Positions 8,720 through 17,324 of a stretch of DNA of 64,000 nucleotides are shown piece by piece. The stretch is taken from assembly GCA_016717655.1 (NCBI GenBank), contig JADKFC010000005.1:186001-250000 (forward strand), in the 5' to 3' direction. Under the pieces are notes generated by a model. That model ran no database searches. It was not told the DNA's origin and saw only the letters and a list, made by a program, of their open reading frames with translations. Made by a program: the position numbers and the translations under genes. Source of the DNA: Saprospiraceae bacterium (lineage in GTDB: Bacteria; Bacteroidota; Bacteroidia; Chitinophagales; Saprospiraceae). Each line of letters begins with the position of its first letter. Within the stretch, counting starts at the first letter, position 1.

Positions 8720-9244
8720 CTATAGCGATTCCTTGTATTGAAATTCTATTGAGCAATGTTTTACGTGTTCATGAAACCATTCCTTGTCTTTAGCCAAAGA
8801 GCCCTGGGTAGGAAATTCAAAGATGATTTGCAAGCCAATCCATCCCGGCTCCCCTTTAAAGGCTTGTTTCAAACCTATGTCTTCCATGTGCGTATCATAA
8901 GGTCCCAGCTCCATCATTTTTTCAAAAAAATTCCAATACGCTTTGCCATAAGCTTTAGTGCCCGCGGGCATTTTGTTGTCTTTCAAACCTAAATTAAAAA
9001 CCGCTTTTACATGCTCTTCGGTGCAAATATTTTCCGGAGTGCTCAGGTCTTCAAATTGAAAGATTCTGTTGCCGGTAAGTGCGTCAAGACTTTCATAACT
9101 GGGCTCATTGCCCAGATTAGAATGCCAGGTCTTACTGACACCGCAAAGTGATTCAGAATCAGATACAAGCCCGCAACCGGGCAAAAAGATGATTCCAGAG
9201 AACAAAACAAAATAGAGAAGGGAATTCATTTTCATTTTTACCAA
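8720..9244 (-). CDS. Lipoprotein, paralogue of the one at 6610-7131
   Basis: 174 residues from ATG 9244; the in-frame ATG at 9229 gives a more typical signal peptide (MNSLLYFVLFSGIIFLPGC) and may be the true start. The lipobox LPGC is followed by a domain shared with the lipoprotein at 6610-7131 (ENICTEEHVKA, GLKQAFKGEPGW, FPTQGSLAKD). The family is unknown to me. It lies 53 nt before the Cys-rich repeat gene on the same strand, so it is likely the first gene of a three-gene unit. Confidence 0.75.
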   Translation of the reverse strand: MVKMKMNSLLYFVLFSGIIFLPGCGLVSDSESLCGVSKTWHSNLGNEPSYESLDALTGNRIFQFEDLSTPENICTEEHVKAVFNLGLKDNKMPAGTKAYGKAYWNFFEKMMELGPYDTHMEDIGLKQAFKGEPGWIGLQIIFEFPTQGSLAKDKEWFHEHVKHCSIEFQYKESL

Positions 9245-9326
9245 TTTTTGTTGGGTAAAAATAGAGGCTGCCTGCCTTGGTCATTCGGTAAAGATCACAA
9301 CCGTTAAGAAAAGGGTGATAAGCGTA

Positions 9327-10175
9327 TTATTTTGGCCCCGATTTGAACAAGTTTTTGATAAAATCAAACTTTCCTTCACTCAATAGTTGTTTTTGATTGG
9401 ATAGTAAAAATCTGTGGAGCTCTCGGCTAAACCTATGCGAAACAATGAGGGACTGGTCCGTTTTTAATTTCAACGACTTATCCTGGTGGTTGTATTGGCG
9501 AATATGGGCTACATTGACCAAATAACTTTTACTAATCTGAATAAAATCAAGATTGTCTGAGAGTAAACTCAGATAGTGACCAAAATTTTTATTGGAATGA
9601 AGACATTGTCCGTCTGCCAGATATACCATAGATATATTTTCATCGGCTTCTATGTATGTAATTAAATGCAGATCTACCAATTCTATTATGCCTCTACTCA
9701 GTTGAATGGCCATCGATTTGGGCGTGTGCATGTCATTTTTCAGCAACTGCAAAAGCAAGCCAATTTCAGGCTGTTGATTGGTAGTTGAATTTTGTTTTTT
9801 GGCAAGATATCGCTGAAGGCTATTTTCAATGTCAGTGGTATGGAAGGGCTTGGTTACAAAATCAAGGCAGGCATATTGGATGGCCTTTACGGCATTTTCA
9901 AAGCTGCCATGCGCCGTAAGAAAGACTAACTCGGGTGAAATGGGTCCTTCTTTAAAAGCTCTTTCCAAAACACTGAAAATGGTGGTATTGCGGAGCTGAA
10001 TATCCAGAAAGACAAGTTCAATGCCGGGATGGGTCAAAATGGAGAAAGCGCCTACTTCATCGCTGGCCACTGCCGCCAGGTGGACAGGAGTGGTGAGCTG
10101 GGAAACCACGTACTGAAAGGTCTCAATGTTGTCGGCATTGTCTTCTACAATGGCTATTTGAATGGGTGATGTCAT
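9327..10175 (-). CDS. LytTR-type response regulator
   Basis: 282 residues. Residues 1-125 are a receiver domain with the acidic pair E11/D12, phospho-acceptor Asp58 (LVFLDIQL), Thr87 and Lys109 (FVTKPF). Residues about 165-265 are a LytTR DNA-binding domain (IEADENISMVYLADG, FIQISKSYLVNVAHI). It should be phosphorylated by the kinase encoded just upstream, with which it overlaps by 4 nt (ATGA), and then bind DNA as a transcription regulator. Targets are unknown; the lipoprotein/Cys-rich gene cluster begins only about 80 nt downstream on the same strand. Confidence 0.92.
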   Translation of the reverse strand: MTSPIQIAIVEDNADNIETFQYVVSQLTTPVHLAAVASDEVGAFSILTHPGIELVFLDIQLRNTTIFSVLERAFKEGPISPELVFLTAHGSFENAVKAIQYACLDFVTKPFHTTDIENSLQRYLAKKQNSTTNQQPEIGLLLQLLKNDMHTPKSMAIQLSRGIIELVDLHLITYIEADENISMVYLADGQCLHSNKNFGHYLSLLSDNLDFIQISKSYLVNVAHIRQYNHQDKSLKLKTDQSLIVSHRFSRELHRFLLSNQKQLLSEGKFDFIKNLFKSGPK

Positions 10176-13072
10176 TCTTTAAAAGTGATTTGAATGGTGG
10201 TGCCTTGAGGCAATCTGGACAATGATTGAATGGTAATCTGATATCCCATTTCGTTCAACAATTGGATTCTCTCTTTCACAATTTTGGACCCAAGCGAATC
10301 GTGGGTGGCATACCTCTCCTTGTGGATCTCTTTTGACTGTTCCATGCCCACACCATCATCTTCTATGATGCAATAAAGATCCTGGTTGGAAGCGCCAAAC
10401 TTCAACCACAAATTACCCTTTTTTTCTTGCAACAACAAACCATGTTGGATGGCATTTTCTACAAAGGGCTGCAGCAACATTGGGGGTAGGGTGTGGTTAT
10501 CGGGATGAAAATTGGTCGCGTACTCTATGCTAAATTCAAAGTGGCCATTGGACTTGTCTTGCTCAAATTCAATGTAGGCCTTCAATAGTTCTATTTCGGT
10601 TGACAATAAGATTTCAGACTCGGAGGTCACCGGATGGATGGTATTGCCCTTGTAAGAAACCTGTAAAAAGTTCCTCAGCAGTTTTGATAAACTCACAATA
10701 GCGTTGCTTGCTTCTTCCTTTCGGTTAAAAATAATTTTGTTCTGGATGTTGGCCAGAACATTGAAAATAAAATGTGGATTCAATTGAGATAACAGGAGCT
10801 GCGACCTTAAATATCGGGCCTCATTGAGTTGTTTTTTGTAACGGTTTTCAGCCCTGCGCTGGCGGATAAAATACAAAACACTGAGGAGAATAAAAAACAG
10901 GGTAAGGCCAATAGCCAGTGGCGGAAACCACCCACGTTTGTAAAAAGGCAGTTGGATAACGAAAAGGAATTCATCCGTAAATGAGGCATCGGCCTCTTCG
11001 TCTGAAGGTCCCGCTCTCACTTCAAAAAGATACGACCCGTCCCTGAGGTCGTTGAGGATGGCTTCATTTTGTTCCATCCAGTTGGTCCAAGGACCTTTAT
11101 TTAGCCTGTACTGAAACTTTGTGTGAAGGGGTCTGGTAAAACCAATGGCATCAAATCTGATCACTACATTGGATACCCCTTTGGGCATGGTCCACGATTT
11201 AATTTTGTGTTGAAAAGGAAGTGGCCGGCTATTGACATGTGTGATATTGACCTTTAAGCCCTGACCCTTTAATTTTAACCTGGCCGGATCCAATTGCTCT
11301 ACCGATAAAGAGGAACAAATCCATATCTTGCCCAACGCATCTTTGCAGAAAGCATTAAAGCCGGGATCAATGCCAGGATAGCCATTGGATATGTTAATAA
11401 TGCTGAACGCTGTTTGACCCTCGTCCAGATATTTTAATTTGTCAAACAGGAAGAGACCATCTTTTGTGGCGATCAAAAGTTGTTTAGTATCGAGATCTAT
11501 GATGGATTTTACCATGCTTTGTACCACATGGCTGCTGACCAGGTGAATGGAGTCTTTTGTATCATCGTACCACATCAGGCCATTGTCACCACCCATCCAC
11601 AAACGTCCATCGGCATCTAAAAAACTACAGTAGACACCCTGGCTTGGCAGCTTTTGGCTGGCCTTTGTATAATTTCGAATCTCACCGGATTCAAGGTCCA
11701 GGCGGCTCAAGCCGGAGTAACTGCCCAACCAAAACCGACCCTTTTTGTCCATGCCAATGCTTTGGATGTAATGATTGGGGTGAAGGCCCTCCTTCAAGCC
11801 ATAATATTGGATGGAGCCCTTTGCATTCATAACTCCCACTCCTTCGAGGGTACCAAATACCATTAGGTCCCTTTTTTTATCGTAAAAGAGGCTAAATACC
11901 GCCTTGTTTTGCCAAACAAAGCTCGATTTGTTACCATCAATGATTTCAAGTCCGAGGCTGGTTCCAAAATACAACCTGCTTTTTTTATCCATGGCAGAGG
12001 CTGCAAAATAATGAAGGGCCTTTCCCTCTTTGGCCCTGAAAATGCGGTTGCCTGTTTTCGATTTTTTAAAAAGTCCATTGCCATAGGTGCCCATCCACAG
12101 ATCCTTGTTTTGATCCTCAATAATGGTCCATACATTGGTAATTTCGGAAACAGGTATAGACGAAAAAGCATTGTTGAAAACCTGCCCCAAGCCATTTTCT
12201 GAGCCAATCCAAAATTGATCAGCTGCATCCTTTACCACATCATTGGTAATCGGAAATTCATTGCGAAAAATCACCCTGCCATTGCCTATATCGGGGAGAT
12301 CCAGCTGATTTCGCACAGAATTCCATATATAATTGTCGGCCAGATCTCTAATTTCAGGCTTGGTGTCAACCTCTTGACTGATAGCCACCGGTACCAGCGA
12401 ATCTTGATCCGTGTAATACAACAATCTTTTGCCCGGGCCATCATTGTGGTCCTTCACAAAGTAGGGCCTTTGTAAAACATCGCCTGAGGTAGGGTAAAAA
12501 AAGTAACCGCCATCTGACACCAGGTCTAAGGAGTCATCAGACAAACGGAAAACCTTGCCTCCATTGGTTATCCATTTTTGCCGGTTTGTTTTGTCGTACT
12601 GAAACCGGAGGCTGCCCTTGTTTTTTATTACAGGTTTATAAATTCCCTTTCTAAATGCATAAAGTGTCGGGTTGGCATATCGTTCACAGATCCAGATCGT
12701 ATTGGTGTGATCCACCGCCAGATCAAACAAAACGCTGGTGAAAGGTTGGGGATAGGATGAAAATTTTTGACCGTTATAAAGGGAGAGTCCATTGTACGTT
12801 AAGATTACCAAATTGCCCGAGGTATCTTCATCGATGCCATGGATGCGGTTGTGCAGCAAGCCATCCTGTTCGGTAAAAACCGTAAATTTTTCCCCATCAA
12901 ATTTATTGAGTCCATTTCTGGTACCAATCCACAGATAGCCCCTTTTATCGATATGCAGAGCCGTAATTTTCATCTGGCTGAGTCCTTCGCGCATGGTAAA
13001 TAAACGAAAGGCCTGGGCAGTGGCTTGACCACTACAACCCAATATCATCAGACAAATAAAGAGGACTTTCAT
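10172..13072 (-). CDS. Propeller-sensor LytS-type histidine kinase
   Basis: 966 residues from ATG 13072, chosen because it opens a clean signal peptide (MKVLFICLMILGCSGQATAQ); an in-frame ATG at 13111 adds 13 residues. Residues about 20-620 are a periplasmic chain of 'two-component regulator' propeller blades (repeated GLxxNxIxxIxxDxxGxLWIGT style). A Y_Y_Y domain follows, then one membrane helix (PPLAIGLTLFFILLSVLYFI), and a cytoplasmic LytS-type kinase domain with the phospho-His motif LNPHFIFNVLANIQ and an ATP-binding end (EDDGVGM, GSKIVKERIQLL). The architecture resembles hybrid systems that sense glycans in Bacteroidota, but here the regulator is a separate LytTR protein. Ligand unknown. 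Confidence 0.92.
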   Translation of the reverse strand: MKVLFICLMILGCSGQATAQAFRLFTMREGLSQMKITALHIDKRGYLWIGTRNGLNKFDGEKFTVFTEQDGLLHNRIHGIDEDTSGNLVILTYNGLSLYNGQKFSSYPQPFTSVLFDLAVDHTNTIWICERYANPTLYAFRKGIYKPVIKNKGSLRFQYDKTNRQKWITNGGKVFRLSDDSLDLVSDGGYFFYPTSGDVLQRPYFVKDHNDGPGKRLLYYTDQDSLVPVAISQEVDTKPEIRDLADNYIWNSVRNQLDLPDIGNGRVIFRNEFPITNDVVKDAADQFWIGSENGLGQVFNNAFSSIPVSEITNVWTIIEDQNKDLWMGTYGNGLFKKSKTGNRIFRAKEGKALHYFAASAMDKKSRLYFGTSLGLEIIDGNKSSFVWQNKAVFSLFYDKKRDLMVFGTLEGVGVMNAKGSIQYYGLKEGLHPNHYIQSIGMDKKGRFWLGSYSGLSRLDLESGEIRNYTKASQKLPSQGVYCSFLDADGRLWMGGDNGLMWYDDTKDSIHLVSSHVVQSMVKSIIDLDTKQLLIATKDGLFLFDKLKYLDEGQTAFSIINISNGYPGIDPGFNAFCKDALGKIWICSSLSVEQLDPARLKLKGQGLKVNITHVNSRPLPFQHKIKSWTMPKGVSNVVIRFDAIGFTRPLHTKFQYRLNKGPWTNWMEQNEAILNDLRDGSYLFEVRAGPSDEEADASFTDEFLFVIQLPFYKRGWFPPLAIGLTLFFILLSVLYFIRQRRAENRYKKQLNEARYLRSQLLLSQLNPHFIFNVLANIQNKIIFNRKEEASNAIVSLSKLLRNFLQVSYKGNTIHPVTSESEILLSTEIELLKAYIEFEQDKSNGHFEFSIEYATNFHPDNHTLPPMLLQPFVENAIQHGLLLQEKKGNLWLKFGASNQDLYCIIEDDGVGMEQSKEIHKERYATHDSLGSKIVKERIQLLNEMGYQITIQSLSRLPQGTTIQITFKE

Positions 13073-13524
13073 TTTGGAGTTAACCAACCAAAAGTAAGCA
13101 ATCAAGTACAAACTGCATTAAAATATTATAAATCGTCCAATTGGGAGTACCTGGATGTTTTTTGAAACATTGACATAATGGAGGAAATTTAGATTTGGCA
13201 TTCTGAATAAAAAAACGGAATCCACATCTTTATGAACTTTGTGGTGAAAAACATCTTGTGATTTATTTAAAATATCAAACCCATTCTATAATGATCGTGG
13301 ATAGAAAAATTCAAAATCAAGACAACATTCGATTAAAAAGCTGCATCACTCATTTCCTATCTAACCTGGACAAAAAAAACCAAATTCCAACAGAAAAATA
13401 GCACTTGGGAACCAAAATTGGGGAAAAATTTGTTTTGATGTGGTAATTAATTATACCCCGAATATGAGGATCTGGAAAACACCACATTCCCTCAGCCAAA
13501 TTGTAGAATGAAAAATTATAAACT
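13073..13524. other. Intergenic region, third degenerate repeat copy
   Basis: About 450 nt upstream of both the kinase gene (minus) and the transposase (plus). Positions 13152-13265 show the repeat blocks seen at 4470-4650 and 6369-6490 (TTTTTTGAAACATTGA-like start; CTTTGTGGTGAAAAACATCTT-like end). No gene or clear promoter was found. Confidence 0.4.
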
Positions 13525-14284
13525 ATGAAAAATTACAACCCAAACTTACACCACAGACGATCCATACGATTAAAAAGATATGATTATTCACAGGCCGGAT
13601 TGTACTTTATTACATTGTGCATCCAAAATCGGAATTTGATTTTTGGACACATTGAAAATGCCGAACTGAAATTGAATCCTTTTGGCGAAATCGCCTTTAA
13701 AGAATGGCAAAACACTGCCGAAATCAGAGATAATATTAAGCTTCACGAATTTATCATCATGCCAGATCACATGCACGGCATTATTGAAATCATTTTTTCA
13801 AAAGGCCAAGAAAACGATAGAACAATCCATCCATTTCAATCTCCATCTCAAACAATAGGCTCCATCATAAGAGGCTATAAAATATCTACCATTAAAAAAA
13901 TAAAAGATCTTATCCTTTCAATAGAAGAACCCCGTACGGGCGAATTGCAATTCGCCCCGATCCTGCCCAAAATAAATAATGACGCCCCCGATCCAGCCCC
14001 AAAAAGATCATCTGGCCCCAATCCTGCCCCAAAAAGATCAACTCACCCAAATTACGGGCGAATTGCAATTCGCCCCAATCCAGCCCAAAATAAATAATGA
14101 CGCCCCGATCCAGCCCCAAAAAGATCTTCTCTCCCCAATTGAAAAAATCAAATCTTTAAATTATAAAATTTGGCAACGCAATTATTACGAAAGCATCATC
14201 CGAAACGATCAAGCATACCACCGGATTTCCAATTACATTATCAATAATCCCTTAAAATGGGCAGAAGATAAATTGAAAAGATAG
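13525..14284 (+). CDS. REP-associated tyrosine transposase (RAYT), one frameshift
   Basis: The N-terminal part matches the Y1/RAYT family: YFITLCIQNRNLIFG, then the HUH metal motif MPDHMHGIIEI (His82, His84), and a GSIIRGYK segment. The C-terminal family block IWQRNYYESIIRNDQAYHRISNYIINNP lies in another frame at 14165-14284. Deleting one C from the C5 run at 13985-13989 joins both into one reading frame, so a single indel explains the break. The frame then passes through about 60 codons of inserted repeat (two copies of GELQFAP, encoded by the 20-bp palindrome). RAYTs are domesticated single-strand transposases that act on REP palindromes. Whether the insert-bearing protein is active is unknown. 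Confidence 0.85.
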
Positions 14285-14445
14285 GCCGATAATCCATTAG
14301 ATGGCGAATTGCAATTCGCCCCAATCCTGCCCCAATAAGATCATCTCACCCAAATTGAAAAAATCAAATCTTTAAATTATAAAATTTGGCAACGCAATTA
14401 TTACGAAAGCATCATCCACAAGCACGGGCGAAATGCAATTCGCCC
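13938..14445. repeat. REP-like palindromes and spacer repeats
   Basis: The perfect 20-bp palindrome GGGCGAATTGCAATTCGCCC occurs at 13938-13957 and 14056-14075; near-copies are at 14302-14321 (one terminal change) and 14426-14445 (one internal change). Between them lie about seven degenerate copies of a roughly 30-bp unit with the core ATCCAGCCCCAAAAAGATC. The first two palindromes lie inside the RAYT gene and the last two just behind it. Confidence 0.9.
14353..14417 (+). repeat. 65-bp direct duplicate of the RAYT 3' region
   Basis: These 65 bp are an exact copy of 14137-14201 inside the transposase gene, 216 bp away, and each copy has a palindrome upstream. This is a duplicated fragment of the transposase tail, not a second gene. 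The rest of 14285-14606 holds only palindromes and spacer units. Confidence 0.85.
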
Positions 14446-14606
14446 CGATCCAGCCCCACAAAGATAAACCTGCCTATTCCTACCCGAAAAGGATCATTTC
14501 AATAGAATCCCTCTTATGATCACCCTCACCATTCTCTTTGCCATTTCTTTCTATCTTTATCTTTTGGCTAACTATTGACAAAAAAGGGTTCACCCCATTC
14601 AATATC

Positions 14607-15524
14607 ATGACAGATAAACACAAAGAACCACTGGCCGAAAACATGGGCTTTGGCAATAAGGTATCAGCCAGAGCGAGGTTGGTGAAAGAGGATGGCAGCT
14701 TTAACATAGAGAGAGTGGGCGGTGAGGCGGTAAAGCCCTTTGAGCATCTGGTAAACCTGCCATGGCATACGTTTATCCTGGAGCTGATAGGGGTTTTTCT
14801 GCTGCTCAACGGGGTATTTGCCTCGCTGTATTTCAGCCATGGCATCGAACACCTGAGTGGCAAGCCCGCAGGGGGCTGGGAAAATTTTATGCACTGCTAT
14901 TATTTCAGCATCCAGACGTTTACCACTGTGGGCTATGGCTACCTCAATCCGCAAGACCACTTTACCAATGTGGTTTCTTCGTTTAATTCTCTTATTGGGC
15001 TAACTTGTTATGCATTGGGAACGGGCCTTCTCATTTTTCGGTTTTCCAAGGCACCGGTGAAGATCCGTTATGCTGATAAGGTGGTATTGGCACCCTATGG
15101 CGACCAAAAATCACTACAATTGAGGCTGGTGAATGCAGGGGTGAATACACTTATCAACATGGAAGCCTCACTCAACATGACATGGCTGGAGGAAGTAGAG
15201 GGGCAACGCAGGCGCAAATTTCAGCGGCTGCACCTAGAGCTAGACTTTATTTACCTGTTTCCGCTCAACTGGACCCTCATCCACATCATTGATGAAAAGA
15301 GTCCGTTTTACCACAAGAGCCTTGAAGAGCTACGAGAGCAGACTGCAGAACTGCTGGTGATGGTAAGGGGCTACGACGATACATACGATCAGTTTATTTA
15401 CAAAAATCATTCATACTGCATTGAAAATGTGTGCGAAAATGAGATATTTTTGCCCATGTATGAGAGCCGGGAGGAAAAGACCCTGCTTTTTATTCAAAAA
15501 CTTAGTGATACGCGTAAGGTGTAG
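14607..15524 (+). CDS. Inward-rectifier-type potassium channel (KirBac family)
   Basis: 305 residues from ATG 14607; an earlier in-frame ATG at 14538 adds a non-family stretch. The order is an N-terminal slide-helix region with a FNIER motif, TM1 (about 55-77), pore helix and selectivity filter TTVGYGY (residues 106-112), TM2 (about 122-145) and a C-terminal immunoglobulin-like cytoplasmic domain of about 150 residues (ADKVVLAPYGDQKSLQLRLVN, LDFIYLFPLNWTLIH). These are the hallmarks of bacterial Kir channels, tetramers that pass K+ across the inner membrane. It is not obviously part of an operon. The gene begins about 160 nt after the last RAYT palindrome, so the element sits in its upstream region. 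Confidence 0.9.
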   Translation: MTDKHKEPLAENMGFGNKVSARARLVKEDGSFNIERVGGEAVKPFEHLVNLPWHTFILELIGVFLLLNGVFASLYFSHGIEHLSGKPAGGWENFMHCYYFSIQTFTTVGYGYLNPQDHFTNVVSSFNSLIGLTCYALGTGLLIFRFSKAPVKIRYADKVVLAPYGDQKSLQLRLVNAGVNTLINMEASLNMTWLEEVEGQRRRKFQRLHLELDFIYLFPLNWTLIHIIDEKSPFYHKSLEELREQTAELLVMVRGYDDTYDQFIYKNHSYCIENVCENEIFLPMYESREEKTLLFIQKLSDTRKV

Positions 15525-15574
15525 ATTAAACCTTTGGCCAAATTAGGGGTCAAAATACCACAATCCAGAAGTAA

Positions 15575-16114
15575 ATGGTGCATGCTGAAGACGACAAAAT
15601 CGTAGAATTGCTACGAAACGGAGCTACCCTCGAGCAGGGTTTCCGGTTGTTGATGCATAAGTACCAGGAAAAAGTGTACTGGCACATTCGCCGCATTGTG
15701 GAAAGCCACGAGGATACCGATGATGTGCTGCAAAATACCTTCATCAAGGCCTACCGTGGCTTTGACAACTTTGAGGGCAGGTCGAGCCTGTTTACATGGC
15801 TGTACCGCATAGCTACCAACGAAGCGCTGACCCACCTCAAAAACAAGAAAAGCAAAAGTACCCTGGTGCTGGAGGAGTTTCACACCGGCAACTCATCAGC
15901 CCTTGACCACGACTTTGACGAGGACAAGGCGCTTCAAAAGTTGGCAATAGCTTTGGAAGGCTTGCCCGAAAAACAGAGGATTGTATTTAATATGAGGTAT
16001 TACGACGAGTTGAGTTATCAAGACATGTCGCAAATTTTGGATACCTCGGTGGGTGCGTTAAAGGCTTCGTACCACCACGCCGTAAAAAAAATAGAAGCTG
16101 TGTTGTTGGCCTAA
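15575..16114 (+). CDS. ECF RNA polymerase sigma factor
   Basis: 179 residues with sigma region 2 (DVLQNTFIKAYRGFDNFEGRS, then WLYRIATNEALTHL) and region 4 (LPEKQRIVFNMRYYDELSYQDMSQIL, then helix-turn-helix). It should direct RNA polymerase to a small regulon. It is followed after 8 nt by a membrane protein and then a secreted helical protein in the same direction, the usual layout of a sigma/anti-sigma-like/sensor module in Bacteroidota. Confidence 0.92.
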   Translation: MVHAEDDKIVELLRNGATLEQGFRLLMHKYQEKVYWHIRRIVESHEDTDDVLQNTFIKAYRGFDNFEGRSSLFTWLYRIATNEALTHLKNKKSKSTLVLEEFHTGNSSALDHDFDEDKALQKLAIALEGLPEKQRIVFNMRYYDELSYQDMSQILDTSVGALKASYHHAVKKIEAVLLA

Positions 16115-16122
16115 AAAGGTAG

Positions 16123-16695
16123 ATGATGGAAGAAAGAGAACAATTGGACAAAAAACTAGAGTTATTGCGGCACAAAAACCGCTTTGATGCCCCACCTGTC
16201 GGCTATTTTAGCCAACTGGAAGATGAGGTAATGGCTCAGATCAGGGTGTCCGAGGCCCTGGGCAAAAAAAGTCAGGCAAGTGTGCCTGATGGCTATTTTG
16301 ATGGTTTGTCGGCCGCGGTGATGGAAAAAATCGAAGTGAGGCCGGCATCCGGAAAGATGGTGATTATGCGCAACCTTCGATGGTTATCTGTAGCCGCCGT
16401 TATGGTGCTTGCCCTTGCCGTGATGTTGAAGTTTGTACTTCCGGCAGGTGTTATGGGAGAAGAAAAAAACAATTATGCCTCAATGAGCCAAAAATTTGGC
16501 ACCGAGCTGAGTCACGATGATGTCAACCATTTGATCCAGTCGTTTAATTCAGAAGAAGACTTGTGGCTGCTACAAGAGTTGGAGGCTGTCAATACCGGAG
16601 AGCTGCCCGAGATCGAAGGCCTGGGAGAAGAAGAACAGTTGTTACAAGACATCATGACCGATGAAGAATTGGAGTACCTCAATGAAATTATGTAA
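16123..16695 (+). CDS. Membrane protein, likely anti-sigma partner
   Basis: 190 residues. The cytoplasmic N-terminus carries two copies of a short motif, PPVGYFSQLEDEVMAQI and VPDGYFDGLSAAVMEKI, followed by one membrane helix (about 86-108, LSVAAVMVLALAVMLKFVL) and an acidic outer part. The two P-x-GYF-x-x-L repeats ahead of a single helix are typical of small proteins downstream of ECF sigma genes in Bacteroidota. The role as anti-sigma factor is inferred from position and topology; no zinc anti-sigma motif is seen. Confidence 0.75.
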   Translation: MMEEREQLDKKLELLRHKNRFDAPPVGYFSQLEDEVMAQIRVSEALGKKSQASVPDGYFDGLSAAVMEKIEVRPASGKMVIMRNLRWLSVAAVMVLALAVMLKFVLPAGVMGEEKNNYASMSQKFGTELSHDDVNHLIQSFNSEEDLWLLQELEAVNTGELPEIEGLGEEEQLLQDIMTDEELEYLNEIM

Positions 16696-16718
16696 AGAAT
16701 CATTTTAGTTTTATAGAA

Positions 16719-17159
16719 ATGAAAAAGACCTCAATAGTATTAAGTTTTTTGCTGATCGGCTCAATGGTTTTTGGCCAGGTGGGCAAACGCCGAGAGGCGC
16801 TGGAAGAGCGGGTAAAGTCGCTCAAGATTGCCTTTGTCACCGAGAAGCTGGCGCTTACACCCGATGAGTCAGAAAAATTCTGGCCCGTTTACAACCAAAT
16901 GGAAGCCGAGAGGGCCAGCCTGATGGCAGAGAAAAAATCGGATTTTGGAGACGACATCACCGACAAAGAAGCCCAACTCTACATTACAAGGCACTTTGAT
17001 ATCCGCGAGAAAGAAATTCAGCTGGAGCGCAGGTACATCGATAAGTTCAAAACCCTCTTGCCCGACCGTAAGGTGGCAAAACTACTTTGGGTAGAAAAAC
17101 AATTCAGGCAGGAGGTGATGAGCAACATCATCAACAAGGCCCGAAATCGCAACCGATAG
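16719..17159 (+). CDS. Secreted helical protein ('sensor of ECF sigma factor' type)
   Basis: 146 residues with a signal peptide (MKKTSIVLSFLLIGSMVFGQ) and an all-helical, highly charged mature part. The motif LTPDESEKFWPVYNQMEAE is shared by a Bacteroidota family often annotated as sensor of ECF-type sigma factor and loosely like Spy/CpxP periplasmic proteins. It is the third gene after sigma and the membrane partner with 23 nt spacing. A periplasmic sensing or chaperone role is inference. Confidence 0.8.
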   Translation: MKKTSIVLSFLLIGSMVFGQVGKRREALEERVKSLKIAFVTEKLALTPDESEKFWPVYNQMEAERASLMAEKKSDFGDDITDKEAQLYITRHFDIREKEIQLERRYIDKFKTLLPDRKVAKLLWVEKQFRQEVMSNIINKARNRNR

Positions 17160-17288
17160 AATGGTCTGTCCCGAGGGGCTATGGAGTACCCAAAGAGCTG
17201 GTGTCGGATAAAAAAGTTGTGGCCTTGAAAACCAAAGTTTTAACAAACTGTTGTGATAATATGGCGGCATAAAAGGTATTTTATTTTC

Positions 17289-17296
17289 TACCTTTG
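17289..17296 (+). promoter_or_regulatory. -7 box of the ahcY promoter
   Basis: TACCTTTG, a full match to TAnnTTTG, 28 nt before the ahcY ATG. No -33 TTG at the correct distance was found. Confidence 0.55.
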
Positions 17297-17324
17297 CGGC
17301 CTGAAAAAAGTTAAAAATTATCAA

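Noticed and set aside
13910..14119. Minus-strand frame through the RAYT palindromes
   Set aside because: Palindromic repeats are open on both strands; no family features.
17160..17288. SAH riboswitch upstream of ahcY (a CCGAGGGGC-like stretch at 17170)
   Set aside because: It lies before the TACCTTTG promoter box, so it would not be in the leader, and no pseudoknot partner is seen.
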